DNA of 64,000 nt from Saccharopolyspora soli (GCF_022678645.1 NZ_JALBWV010000009.1:124001-188000); one strand, 5' to 3'; shown: positions 45,510 to 54,094, numbered from the stretch's first letter. Made by a program: numbers and translations. Notes: generated by a model not told the origin, from the letters alone.

Positions 45510-47045
45510 TCAGGAACGCGCGTAGCGCGCCTTGAGCTTTCCCTTTACCAGCTTGCCGGTGGGGGTGCGCGGCAGTTCGTCGACGAAGTCCACGCTGCGC
45601 GGCGCCTTGTAGTGCGCGACCCGGTCCCGCGCGTATCCGAGGATCTCCCGTTCCAGGGCCGGGCCGGGCACGGCGTCGGGCGCCGGTTGCACCACTGCTT
45701 TGACCGCTTCCCCCATTTCGTCGTCGGGCACTCCGAACACCGCCACGTCGTAGATCGCCGGGTGCAACGCGAGCACGTTCTCCACCTCCTGCGGGTAGAT
45801 GTTCACCCCGCCGGAGATGATCGTGAACGCCTCGCGGTCGGTGAGGAAGAGGAACCCGTCCTCGTCGAGGTAACCGAGATCGCCCATGGTGGCCCAATTG
45901 GCGTGCTCGGGGTGCTTGACCGAGCGGGTCTTCTCCGGATCACCCAGGTATTCGAAGTGGAACTCGTCGCGCTCGAAGTAGATGGTGCCGACCTCGCCGG
46001 GCGGCCGCAGCTGACCGGCGTCGTCGCAGATCCGGGGCTCGCCGAGCACCGCACGCCCCACCGAGCCGGGTTTTTCCAGCCACCTCGCGGAATCGATCAT
46101 CGTCATGCCGATGCCCTCGGTGGCCGCGTAGTACTCCAGCAGGATCGGCCCCCACCACTCGATCATCGAGCGCTTGACCTCCACCGGGCACGGCGCGGCG
46201 GCGTGCACCGCGACCCGGTGGCTGGACAGGTCGTAGCGGTCCCGGATCGACGGATCGAGTTTGAGCATCCGGACGAACATCGTCGGCACCCACTGGCTGT
46301 GCGTGATGCGGTAGCGCTCGATCGCCTGCAACGCCGCCTCGGCGTCGAAGCGCTCCATCATCACCACGGTTCCGCCCAGCGCCTGCACCGAGGCGCAATA
46401 CCGCAGCGGAGCCGCGTGGTACACCGGCGCGGGCGAGAGGTAGACGGTGTCCTCGCCGAACCCGAACACGGTGCGCAGGATTTCGACCAGCGTGTCACCG
46501 GGTTCGTGCACCTGGCGATCCGGCAGTTCGGGCTTGATCCCCTTGGGCCGCCCGGTGGTTCCGGACGAGTACAGCAGATCCGCACCGCGCGGCTGCACCG
46601 CGGGCACTTCGGTGGGCGCTGCCGCCAGCCCCACCTCGTAGTCGCCGTAGCCGCGCACCGCGCCGCCGTAGGCCAACCGCACGCGCACACCGGGAATCTG
46701 GTTCGCGACGTCTTCGGCGAGCTCGCCCAAGTTCGCCGACGCCACCAGCGCGCTGGCACCGGAATCGTTGATGATGTAGGCGATTTCGGCCGCCTGCAGG
46801 TGGTTGTTGACCGCGCACACGTACAGCCCGGAACGCACCGTGGCCCAGTACACCTCGTAGGCTTGCATCGAGTTGTCGGCGAGCAGTGCGACCACGTCGC
46901 CCGCCACCAGGCCCGCGCGGCGCAGCAGGTTCGCCAGCCGCAGCGATCGGTCGTCGAGTTCGCGGTAGGTCAACCGATCCCCGGACCCGGCCATGATCAG
47001 CGCTGGCCGGTCGGGATGCGCGGCGGCGTGCGTTCCTGGGTACAT
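45510..47045 (-). CDS. Acyl-CoA synthetase (ANL superfamily), second copy
   Basis: 511 aa. Motifs: LLYSSGTTGRPKGIKPEL, EYYAATEGIGMTMI, YFERDEFHFEYLGDPEKT, MGDLGYLDEDGF and LPRTPTGKLVKGKL with the C-terminal catalytic Lys. GGAGGAGCCGC precedes the ATG. It belongs to an operon with a crotonase, a thioesterase and the LLM enzyme. Lower similarity to the first ligase suggests a different acid. Confidence 0.92.
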   Translation of the reverse strand: MYPGTHAAAHPDRPALIMAGSGDRLTYRELDDRSLRLANLLRRAGLVAGDVVALLADNSMQAYEVYWATVRSGLYVCAVNNHLQAAEIAYIINDSGASALVASANLGELAEDVANQIPGVRVRLAYGGAVRGYGDYEVGLAAAPTEVPAVQPRGADLLYSSGTTGRPKGIKPELPDRQVHEPGDTLVEILRTVFGFGEDTVYLSPAPVYHAAPLRYCASVQALGGTVVMMERFDAEAALQAIERYRITHSQWVPTMFVRMLKLDPSIRDRYDLSSHRVAVHAAAPCPVEVKRSMIEWWGPILLEYYAATEGIGMTMIDSARWLEKPGSVGRAVLGEPRICDDAGQLRPPGEVGTIYFERDEFHFEYLGDPEKTRSVKHPEHANWATMGDLGYLDEDGFLFLTDREAFTIISGGVNIYPQEVENVLALHPAIYDVAVFGVPDDEMGEAVKAVVQPAPDAVPGPALEREILGYARDRVAHYKAPRSVDFVDELPRTPTGKLVKGKLKARYARS

Positions 47046-47067
47046 GCGGCTCCTCCTCGGCCTGCGG

Positions 47068-47730
47068 TCAACGCACGAGGCGCTGCAATTCCCCGAACAG
47101 CCGCTGGGACTGCTCGGCGGTCGGCACCACGAAAGCGCCTTCGGCTTCCACCAGCACGGTGTCCGGATCGTCCGCGGTGCTGATCGTGGCCACCGAGTTC
47201 GTCCAGCGCCCGTCGGCCCGCACCACCCGGCCGACGATGCGCAACGGTGTCTCCAGTGGCACCGGGCGCCGGTAGCGCAGCGCCAGTTTCGCCGTCATAC
47301 CGGGTTTTCCGTTCGCGGCGTGCGCGTGGCCGAGGATCTGGTCCAGCAGCATCGCGCTGATGCCGCCGTGGGCGTAGCTGGGCGGGCCCTCGTAGGTCAG
47401 GCCGAGGGCGCAGGTGCCGATCGCGACGCCGTCGACGATCTCCACCCGCATCGGCGGTGCGATCGGGTTGCCCGGTCCGGCCGCCGGGTTGTAAATCCGC
47501 CGGGGCCGCTGCCCATCGTCCACAGTGGCCAGTTGGCCGCGCTCGCGGCGCACTTCGGCCAGCGCTGGCAACAGGTCGCGGACCTGTTCGGCGACCTCGA
47601 CCAGGATGCTCGTGTCGACCTCCGTCGACACCGCAGCCTCGGTCAGCTCGCGCAACGCGGCGCCGAGTTCGCGCACCGCGCGGCGGCGGTCCCGCAGATC
47701 GGATTCGGCGTCATCCGGCAAGGCGTTCAC
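47068..47730 (-). CDS. PaaI-type hotdog thioesterase
   Basis: 220 aa. A helical N-terminal segment of about 90 residues is followed by a hotdog domain. Its signature GPPSYAHGGISAMLLDQILG carries the HGG turn of acyl-CoA thioesterases (YciA/PaaI group); TAKLALRYRRPVPLETPLRI is the core strand pair. It would release a free acid from its CoA ester or relieve dead-end CoA esters. The GTG overlaps the crotonase stop (GTGA). Confidence 0.88.
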   Translation of the reverse strand: MNALPDDAESDLRDRRRAVRELGAALRELTEAAVSTEVDTSILVEVAEQVRDLLPALAEVRRERGQLATVDDGQRPRRIYNPAAGPGNPIAPPMRVEIVDGVAIGTCALGLTYEGPPSYAHGGISAMLLDQILGHAHAANGKPGMTAKLALRYRRPVPLETPLRIVGRVVRADGRWTNSVATISTADDPDTVLVEAEGAFVVPTAEQSQRLFGELQRLVR

Positions 47731-48491
47731 TCGCCCCGCCAAACCGGCGCGCGCTTCTCGGCGAACGCCCGCGCGCCTTCCTGGGCATCGGCCGAGTTGA
47801 ACACCGGCCCGGTGATCTCGGCCTGCTTGGCGAATGCCGCCGCATCGGTCCAGCCGACCGCCCCGGCCACGATCTGCTTGGTGACGCGGATGGCCAACGG
47901 TCCGTTGGCGGCAACCCGAGCGGCCAGCGCCCGCGCCCCGGCCAGCGCCTCGCCGGGTTCGGTGAGCTCGTTCACCAGCCCGTGGGCGTGGGCGACCTCG
48001 GCGGTCAGCGGGTCGCCGGTCAGCGCGACCTGCATGGCCAACTGGTAGGGCAACGCCTTCGGCAGCCGCAGCAGCCCGCCCGCCGCGGCGACCAGGCCGC
48101 GCTTGACCTCGGGCAACCCGAACTTCGCCGCGCGCGAGGCGACGATCAGATCGCAGCTGAGCGCCAGCTCGCAGCCCCCGGCCAACGCCCAACCCTCGAC
48201 GGCGGCGATCAGCGGCTTCGACGGCGGGCGTTCGGTGATCCCGCCGAAACCGCGGCCGGAGATCGACGGCCGCTCGCCGCGGGCGAAGGCTTTCAGGTCC
48301 ATGCCAGCGCTGAAGGTGCTGCCCGCGCCGGTGAGGATCCCGATGACCACGTCGGAGCGTTCTTCGAGCTCGTCGATCGCGGCAGCCAGTCCCTCCGCCA
48401 CCGTGCGGTCCACCGCGTTGCGGGCTTCGGGCCGGTCGATCGTGATGACCGCGACGCCGTCGTCGATCTCGGTCAGGACGCTGTCGCCCAC
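47727..48491 (-). CDS. Enoyl-CoA hydratase-related crotonase
   Basis: 254 aa from GTG 48491, behind GGAGGAG. Crotonase motifs: IDRPEARNAVDRTVAEGL, GAGSTFSAGMDLKAFARG, AVEGWALAGGCELALSCDLIV and the second half GLPEVKRGLVAAAGG. The first Glu site (GGCEL) is present; the second acidic site falls in PEVKRG, as in EchA-type proteins. It is the first gene of the four-gene operon and lies opposite the LysR gene. Confidence 0.9.
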   Translation of the reverse strand: MGDSVLTEIDDGVAVITIDRPEARNAVDRTVAEGLAAAIDELEERSDVVIGILTGAGSTFSAGMDLKAFARGERPSISGRGFGGITERPPSKPLIAAVEGWALAGGCELALSCDLIVASRAAKFGLPEVKRGLVAAAGGLLRLPKALPYQLAMQVALTGDPLTAEVAHAHGLVNELTEPGEALAGARALAARVAANGPLAIRVTKQIVAGAVGWTDAAAFAKQAEITGPVFNSADAQEGARAFAEKRAPVWRGE

Positions 48492-48553
48492 GCTGTCTCC
48501 TCCTGTTGCGGCCAAGAGCGCCTTTCAGTCTTGCTCGCTGGTAACCAGCAGTC

Positions 48554-48573
48554 CAGACCGACCGGCCGGTCTG
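48554..48573. promoter_or_regulatory. Palindromic operator upstream of the second acyl-CoA operon
   Basis: CAGACCG-ACCGGC-CGGTCTG is a perfect dyad of seven-base arms, 63 bases from the crotonase start and 83 from the LysR start. The CCG/CGG-rich short-centre form is typical of TetR-family sites and is not the T-N11-A of LysR. The TetR at 37364 is one candidate protein. Confidence 0.6.
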
Positions 48574-48643
48574 ACATCGATGCGGCGCCGCACGCACCCA
48601 TAGCCACCACCAATAACCGCCTGCGGAACAAGCCCGGAAATTC

Positions 48644-48656
48644 TATTCTTCGCGAG
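48644..48656 (+). promoter_or_regulatory. Promoter of a leaderless LysR mRNA
   Basis: TATTCT (48644-48649) ends six bases before the GTG start at 48656, with no ribosome site between. This -10-to-start distance puts transcription start at or next to the start codon, as for the TetR gene at 37364. Confidence 0.5.
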
Positions 48657-49612
48657 TGGATCTGCGGTTGGTCGAGTACTTCGTTGCCGTCGTCGATCAT
48701 GGCAGCGTCACCAAGGCCGCGCAGTCCCTCTACATCGCTCAGCCGTCGCTGTCGCAGGCGATCCGGAGCCTGGAGCGGCAGTTGGGCGTGCGGTTGTTCC
48801 ACCGCACCGGACGTCACCTGGTGCTCACCCCCGACGGCGAGGCGTTCGTCGAACGGGCGCGTCGGATCCTGCTGGACGTCGACCGGGCGCGCGGCGCCGT
48901 CCACGGCGTGCGCACCATGGACGCCGGGCAGCTGGACATCGCCGCGCTGGCGACCCTGGCCGCGCATCCGCTGCCGGAGTTGGCTGGCGAGTACCAGCGG
49001 CGATATCCCGGCGTGCTGCTCAACATCATCGACCCCGGTGGCCCGCCACGGGTCGTCGACGAGGTTCGGCGCGGGCACGCCGAACTCGGCCTGACCCGGC
49101 TGGCTTCACCGAACTCGGCGCAGCGCAACTCGTCGCTGGTCGCGCACGAGCTCGGCACCCAGGAGATCGTGCTGGTGCTGCCGCCGGACCTGGCCGAGCG
49201 GCTGCCCGACCCGGTTCCGCTGGACGCGGTCGCGGACATCCCGCTGGTCCTGGAGTTCACCGGCACCACCACCCGCACCCTGGTCGACGAGGTGCTCGAC
49301 ACCGCGGTGCAGGCAGTGGCGGTGGAATGCGCCAACCGGCAGGCCATCTGGGATCTGGTGGCGCACGGTGCGGGCGCGACGTTCCTGCCCCGGCACCTGG
49401 CCGAACGCGAGCTCGAAGGTGTGGTGCTGCGCGCCACCGCGCCGGAGACCTGGCACCGCGTCGGCTTCGTGCACCGGCCCGGCCCGCTCTCGCCAGCGGC
49501 CGAGGCGTTCCTGGCGGTAGCTGGGATCAGCGCGTGCGCGCCAAGCGGAGGAAAGCCCGCCCCGCCGGAGAAAGCAGCGCGGGGTCGTAGAGGACGCCGT
49601 AGGCGAGGCTGA
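48656..49612 (+). CDS. LysR-family transcriptional regulator (a)
   Basis: 318 aa. N-terminal HTH: LRLVEYFVAVVDHGSVTKAA then QPSLSQAIRSLERQLG. The effector-binding domain (about 90-290) is of the CbbR/CatM kind. The last 30 residues are Arg/Gly/Pro-rich and read through DNA shared with the opposite LysR gene. It is divergent from the crotonase operon and likely its regulator. It resembles the next LysR gene closely in the HTH (VEYFxAVVDH, SQAIRxLERxLGVxLFHR). Confidence 0.92.
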   Translation: MDLRLVEYFVAVVDHGSVTKAAQSLYIAQPSLSQAIRSLERQLGVRLFHRTGRHLVLTPDGEAFVERARRILLDVDRARGAVHGVRTMDAGQLDIAALATLAAHPLPELAGEYQRRYPGVLLNIIDPGGPPRVVDEVRRGHAELGLTRLASPNSAQRNSSLVAHELGTQEIVLVLPPDLAERLPDPVPLDAVADIPLVLEFTGTTTRTLVDEVLDTAVQAVAVECANRQAIWDLVAHGAGATFLPRHLAERELEGVVLRATAPETWHRVGFVHRPGPLSPAAEAFLAVAGISACAPSGGKPAPPEKAARGRRGRRRRG

Positions 49613-50396
49613 TCGGCGGGTCGATGGCACGCACCACCGCGCCGCGTGCGGCGGCCTGCTCGGCCATCGGCCGAGCCAGGATGGTGCCGCCGACACCCGC
49701 CAGCACGAACGGCAGCAGCGATTCGCGGTGCTGCACGATCGCCGATGGCGTGGTGTGCTTGCGAGCCGCGCTGAGCGCCCGCTCAATGGCGGTGCGGCCA
49801 GTGCTCTTGGGCACGATCACCAGCGGCAGGTCCGGCAGTTCGGTCAACGGCAGCGGATCGCGCGCCGGGACATCGGTGCCGGGCGGGCACACCAGCCAGT
49901 AGTCGTGCGTGCCGAGTTCCTCGACCTCCAGCTCCGGACCGGCGACCGGCAGGTTGGTGAACACGATCTCGCAGTGGCCGTCGCGGATCAGCGCCGCACC
50001 GGCTTCCTCGTCGCGCAGATCGGCCAGCCGCAACGAGACGTTCGGGTAGCGCTTCCGGAACTGGCCGACCAACTGCGCGACGGGGTGCACCGCCAGCGGT
50101 GCCGCGACGTGGATGTCCAGCCGACCGCGGGGCAGTCCTTCGGAATCGACCAGCGCGCCCTCGGCGGCGACGACGTCGCGCAGGACCTGCCGCGCGGGAC
50201 CGACGAACGCCTGACCGGCCGAGGTGAGCACCATGCCGCGCCCGATGCGGTGGAACAGGTCGACGCCGAGTTCGCGCTCCAGCACGCGGATCGCCTGCGA
50301 AACGGTGGGCTGCGCCAGTCGCAGAGCGCTCGCCGCGGCGTTGATGCCCTTGTGATCGACGACCGCCAGGAAGTACTCCACCTGGTGCAGTTCCAC
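49527..50396 (-). CDS. LysR-family transcriptional regulator (b), convergent paralogue
   Basis: 289 aa. HTH: LHQVEYFLAVVDHKGINAAA then QPTVSQAIRVLERELG. The effector domain ends SLAYGVLYDPALLSPAGRAFLRL, matching PLSPAAEAFLAV of the facing gene. The two genes overlap tail to tail by 86 bases. This pattern suggests an inverted duplication of a regulator gene. Its target is not obvious; the DNA upstream carries only repeats and a gene fragment. Confidence 0.9.
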   Translation of the reverse strand: MELHQVEYFLAVVDHKGINAAASALRLAQPTVSQAIRVLERELGVDLFHRIGRGMVLTSAGQAFVGPARQVLRDVVAAEGALVDSEGLPRGRLDIHVAAPLAVHPVAQLVGQFRKRYPNVSLRLADLRDEEAGAALIRDGHCEIVFTNLPVAGPELEVEELGTHDYWLVCPPGTDVPARDPLPLTELPDLPLVIVPKSTGRTAIERALSAARKHTTPSAIVQHRESLLPFVLAGVGGTILARPMAEQAAARGAVVRAIDPPISLAYGVLYDPALLSPAGRAFLRLARTR

Positions 50397-50404
50397 ACCG
50401 GCAG

Positions 50405-50505
50405 CTTAAGACCCGTCTCCGAACTCGTTTCGGGTAGCGGAACCTCAGAAGCCTTCTCGACACAAGAACAAAGACGGGCGCTAAGACGCTTCCGAACTCG
50501 TTTCG
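50405..50505. repeat. Dispersed repeat, copy B, inside an imperfect inverted repeat
   Basis: CTTAAGACCCGTCT (50405-50418) and AGACGGGCGCTAAG (50472-50485) are inverted copies with 11 of 14 pairs. TCCGAACTCGTTTCG occurs twice (50418-50432 and 50491-50505), 73 bases apart. Within lies GGGTAGCGGAACCTCAGA, shared with 5930-5976. This looks like a small, partly duplicated element next to the LysR gene. Confidence 0.6.
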
Positions 50506-50510
50506 CCATG

Positions 50511-50948
50511 TCAGCAGCAGGTGTGGCCGGTGAGGTAGTCCTCGCGGTGCCACCAGAATCCGGCCTGCCGCGGGGTGGTGCGGAAGGTGTGCGTCGGGGC
50601 AGTGGCGGGCTTCGCCGCCGGTTCCCCGATGAGCTCGTCCACGGTGTGCAGGCAGTCCCCGGTCTCCTCGCTGACCCGCTTCGCGGTTCCGATCGGCCGA
50701 CCTGCGGAGTCCACATCGGACACCCAGACCGAGCCGGAGACGACGAAGGCCATGCCGCGGCCGTCCGGCGAGTGCACCAGGCCCGCATCGAGCCGGATGG
50801 CCAAGGATTTGCCCGGCAGCGGCGGCGTGTAGTGCGCCTCGCCGGTAGCGATGTCCACGGTCAGCGCGTCCTGGAAGAGCCAGCGCCGGGGGCGGATGCG
50901 CGTGTCGACGCTCCTCCGGCAGCAACCTTGGTGAAGATCGTCAGCCAA
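50511..50948 (-). pseudogene. Fragment of a PD40/TolB-like propeller amidohydrolase
   Basis: About 75 residues (50891-50663) read RRWLFQDALTVDIATGEAHY, VHSPDGRGMAFVVSGSVWVSD and AGRPIGTAKRVSEETGD. That is one and a half blades of the PD40-type propeller found in some exported amidohydrolases. Neither the rest of the propeller nor the hydrolase domain is present. The remaining 3' part, ending in GHTCC, is not recognised and may be unrelated. Flanked by the repeats at 50405-50505. I treat it as a broken gene; a short expressed ORF cannot be excluded. Confidence 0.5.
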
Positions 50949-51133
50949 CTAGCAGAACGCATCGGTCACGCACTTTCAAGGCGGCGATCGGCCGATCGGT
51001 CCGCACCGCAGCGGGCCGAACGACGCAGCCTGTTCGTCGCTTGGTGTTCCCCGTTCGGACGGCTTCTGGTGGTTCACAAACCCGGTTCGGTAAGGCAAGG
51101 TCAACCGCCGACGTGCCCTGGAGGTGATCGGCG

Positions 51134-52309
51134 TTGGATTCGCACGGCCAGTTCAGCCGCGGCGAACGGTTCACCGCGGTGACGACCGGCCTGCTGGTCG
51201 CGCTGCTGCCGGTGTTGTCGCTGCGCGGCGATGTCCGGCACGAACCCGTCCCGGTACCCGCGCGCGCCGCGCCGGAACTGCCGCCGGATGTGGCCACCGA
51301 CGGCGAACTGCCCGCCGACGAGCAGCTGAGCCCGGAGTTCCTGGACGAGGTGCGCACCAACCAGGACCTCTCCGCGCACGCCGAACCGGCGGACCAGGTA
51401 CCGGTCGGCCCGCTGGGCATTCCCGGCGCGGCGCTGGCCGCCTACCAGCGAGCTGAGCGGACGCTCGCACGCACCGATCCGGGCTGCGGTGTGCACTGGT
51501 CGGTCCTGGCGGGAATCGGGCGCATCGAGTCGAACCACGCGCGCTCCGGCCGGGTGGACACCAACGGCCGGACGTTGTCACCGATCCTGGGACCGCAATT
51601 GGCAGGTGGCCCCGGAGTGGCCGCCATTCCCGACACCGACAACGGCCGGTTGGACGGCGACACGACGTGGGACCGCGCCGTCGGCCCGATGCAGTTCATC
51701 CCGTCCACCTGGCGCGGCCACGCGGCGGACGGCAACGACGACGGCATCAGCGACCCGCACAACGTCTTCGACGCGGCGCGAGCCGCCGGGCAATACCTGT
51801 GCGCTGGCAACGGGAACTTGCGCGACCGAACCCAGCTGGCCGCAGCGGTGTTCCGCTACAACCACTCCGAGTCCTACGTGCGCACCGTGCTCGCCTGGGC
51901 CGACGCGTACGCCCGAGGCGTCATGCCCACGCCCAACGACACGTCGATCCCACCGGAGGACGCCGTCCTCGCGCTCACGCCGCTCCCGCCCGGCGCGCCG
52001 ATGCTGGCCGCCGCTGCGCTTCCGCCGCCGGGAGCACCACCACCCGGTGCCGCCCCACCACCCGGTGCCGCCCCACCGCCCGGCTCGCCGCCACCGGGCA
52101 CGACCGCGCCGCCTCCCCCGCCGCCACCGCCGGGCACGACCCCACCGCCGCCACCTCCTCCTCCACCGACGTCCGCACCACCACCGCCTCCGCCGTCGGA
52201 ACCGCCGCCGTCCTCGGTGCCTCCTCCGCCGCCGAGTTCGGAACCGCCGCCGCCCAGCTCGCAACCACCGCCGAGCGGCGAAGCCACGACCACCGCGCCC
52301 AGCACGTGA
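51134..52309 (+). CDS. Lytic transglycosylase (SLT) with proline-rich tail
   Basis: 391 aa from TTG 51134, preceded by GGAGGTGATC, a full match to the 16S anti-Shine-Dalgarno. An N-terminal membrane/signal helix at about 14-32 is followed by the murein lytic domain (about 95-270): catalytic Glu in IGRIESNHARSG, AVGPMQFIPSTWRGHA, DPHNVFDAARAAGQYLC and VFRYNHSESYV. The last 110 residues are almost only Pro, Gly, Ala, Ser and Thr, with tandem GAAPPP-like units. It cleaves peptidoglycan glycan strands outside the membrane; the tail probably spans the wall. The tail repeats may vary between strains. Confidence 0.92.
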   Translation: MDSHGQFSRGERFTAVTTGLLVALLPVLSLRGDVRHEPVPVPARAAPELPPDVATDGELPADEQLSPEFLDEVRTNQDLSAHAEPADQVPVGPLGIPGAALAAYQRAERTLARTDPGCGVHWSVLAGIGRIESNHARSGRVDTNGRTLSPILGPQLAGGPGVAAIPDTDNGRLDGDTTWDRAVGPMQFIPSTWRGHAADGNDDGISDPHNVFDAARAAGQYLCAGNGNLRDRTQLAAAVFRYNHSESYVRTVLAWADAYARGVMPTPNDTSIPPEDAVLALTPLPPGAPMLAAAALPPPGAPPPGAAPPPGAAPPPGSPPPGTTAPPPPPPPPGTTPPPPPPPPPTSAPPPPPPSEPPPSSVPPPPPSSEPPPPSSQPPPSGEATTTAPST

Positions 52310-52398
52310 TAGTGGGTCCGTAGGAATTCCCGACCTACCGCGATCACGCCCGGTGTGCCCTTGAACTGCACTCGGGGTTTACCGGCGGTTCGCGTTGT

Positions 52399-52433
52399 GG
52401 CAGGCTGCTGCAAACGCTTGCAGTGGTTGCGCA
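52399..52433 (+). promoter_or_regulatory. Structured leader of the ECF transporter operon
   Basis: In the 205-base gap before the S-component gene, GGCTGC and GCAGCC enclose a perfect inner hairpin TGCAA-ACGC-TTGCA. A further GC-rich stretch follows before the ribosome site AGGAGGGA. A transcribed regulatory structure is possible. I could not match it to TPP, cobalamin or other riboswitch cores I know. Confidence 0.4.
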
Positions 52434-52514
52434 GCCGCCTTTCGTCGCTGGTGACGTTCCGCCTGCCAGGACCACTCGGCGCGCTCCGATCGTGCTGGCG
52501 CAGGAGGGAATGCC

Positions 52515-53327
52515 ATGAGCACCGTCCACTCTGGGCACCGGCTACCACCGTGGGCCTACGTCGGCATCGGCACCGCGGTGATCCTGGCGACGTACCTCTA
52601 CCTGCTCATCGAGCGGCCGTCGAGCCTGCACGAGAACGGACACGGCAGTTCGGCGGCGCTCATCGCGCTCGGCGGTTACCTGATCGGCTCGCTGCTGGTG
52701 ATCGCGGGGGCCAGCGCCCGGCTGCCCACCTCCACGGTGGCGATGCTGCCGGTGGCGATCGCGATCAACGTGGTGATCGGACAACTGGTCAACATGCTGG
52801 GCCTGCCCGTTTACCTGGACTCGATCGGCACCGTGATCGTCGGCGCGCTCGCCGGACCGGCCGCGGGCGCGGCGACCGGGGCGCTGTCCAACATCATCTG
52901 GGGCCTGACCATCTCACCACCCCTGCTGCCGTTCTCGGTCGCCGCCGCGGCGATCGGCGTGGTGGCCGGGCTGGCCGCCCGCATCGGCGCCTTCCGCCGC
53001 CTCTGGACCGCGCTACCCGCGGGCCTGATCACCGGCGTGATCGCCGGGGTGCTGTCCGCGCCGATCGCGGCGTTCGTCTTCGGCGGCGGCGGATCGCCCG
53101 GCCGCACCGCGTTGCAGGCCACCTTCCAGGCGTTCGGCAACAGCCTGCTGGACGCCGCCACGCTGACCGGGCTGGCCACCGACCCGCTGGACAAGGTGGT
53201 GACCTTCGCGATCGCCTTCCTGATCCTCGCGGCACTACCGGCCAGATTCCGGGAACGCTCGCCGTTCGTCCGAAACCACGGGGTGTTCGGGCGTCGCACC
53301 GCCGTGTTGCAGGGAGCGGCGCGATGA
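52515..53327 (+). CDS. ECF transporter S component
   Basis: 270 aa, six hydrophobic segments. The stretch NMLGLPVYLDSIGTVIVGAL followed by AGPAAGAATGALSNIIWG is the usual signature of ECF substrate-specificity proteins. The substrate (a vitamin or its precursor, or a small metabolite) cannot be read. AGGAGGGA precedes the ATG by six bases. First gene of a four-gene unit with overlapping starts and stops. Confidence 0.88.
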   Translation: MSTVHSGHRLPPWAYVGIGTAVILATYLYLLIERPSSLHENGHGSSAALIALGGYLIGSLLVIAGASARLPTSTVAMLPVAIAINVVIGQLVNMLGLPVYLDSIGTVIVGALAGPAAGAATGALSNIIWGLTISPPLLPFSVAAAAIGVVAGLAARIGAFRRLWTALPAGLITGVIAGVLSAPIAAFVFGGGGSPGRTALQATFQAFGNSLLDAATLTGLATDPLDKVVTFAIAFLILAALPARFRERSPFVRNHGVFGRRTAVLQGAAR

Positions 53328-54094
53328 CCTTCTACCAATTCGGCGAATCCGCGGTGCACCGGCTCAACCCGATCACCAAGCTGGTGTTCGCGGTGGTCGT
53401 GATCATCGCCGCGTTCGCGATCAGCCCGGTGTGGTTCCCCGCGCTGCTGTGGGTGCTGATAGTCGCGGTGGTCGCTACGGCCGGGGTGCTCGGTCGGTTC
53501 TTCTCGGTGACGCTGAAGTTCTTCCTGCCGTTCCTGGTGCTGATCTTCCTCGCGCAGGGCCTGTTCTACCCCGGTGAAGGGCCGGTCATCGCCGCGCTCG
53601 GCCCGCTTGAGGTGCAGCAGGACGGCCTGCTGTTCGCCACCCAGACCGGACTCCGGCTGCTGGTGCTCGTCGACGCGTTCCTGTTCCTGTTGCTGACCAC
53701 GCACCCCGGCACGTTGATGACGGCACTGGTGCAGCGCGGACTGCCGCCCAACATCAGTTACGTGGTGTCGGCGACGCTGCAGATCATTCCCACCTTCCGG
53801 GCCCGCGCCCAGCTGATTCGGCAAGCGCAGCAGGCTCGCGGCCTGGCCCTCGACGGCGGCCCGCTGCGCCGCGCGCGAACGCTGTTGCCGCTGGTCGGCC
53901 CGCTGGTGCTGGGAGCTTTCACCGACGTCGAGGAGCGTGCGATCGCGATGGAGGCGCGCGCCTTCGGCGCCCCGACGCGGCGCACCAACTTCGAAGTCAT
54001 CGCGGATACCACCGGACAACGCGTGGGGCGCTGGGTGTTGTGGATCTGCGCGGCCGCCGCGCTCGCCGCCAACGCGCTGGGAGTGTTCTCGTGA
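53324..54094 (+). CDS. ECF transporter T component (EcfT)
   Basis: 256 aa. Starts with VHRLNPITKLVFAVVV, the standard N-terminus, followed by four or five membrane helices. The Ala-Arg-Gly/Ala-Arg-Ala coupling motifs are QQARGLAL and MEARAFGA. It links the S protein to the ATPases. The ATG overlaps the S gene stop (ATGA). Confidence 0.9.
   Translation: MTFYQFGESAVHRLNPITKLVFAVVVIIAAFAISPVWFPALLWVLIVAVVATAGVLGRFFSVTLKFFLPFLVLIFLAQGLFYPGEGPVIAALGPLEVQQDGLLFATQTGLRLLVLVDAFLFLLLTTHPGTLMTALVQRGLPPNISYVVSATLQIIPTFRARAQLIRQAQQARGLALDGGPLRRARTLLPLVGPLVLGAFTDVEERAIAMEARAFGAPTRRTNFEVIADTTGQRVGRWVLWICAAAALAANALGVFS

Noticed and set aside
50949-51133. c-di-AMP (ydaO) riboswitch before the transglycosylase gene
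   Set aside because: Such riboswitches are known before actinobacterial wall hydrolases, but the expected conserved blocks are not visible and the gap is short.
52310-52514. TPP, cobalamin or preQ1 riboswitch before the ECF genes
   Set aside because: The hairpin is real, but I could not find the conserved core bases of any of these classes.
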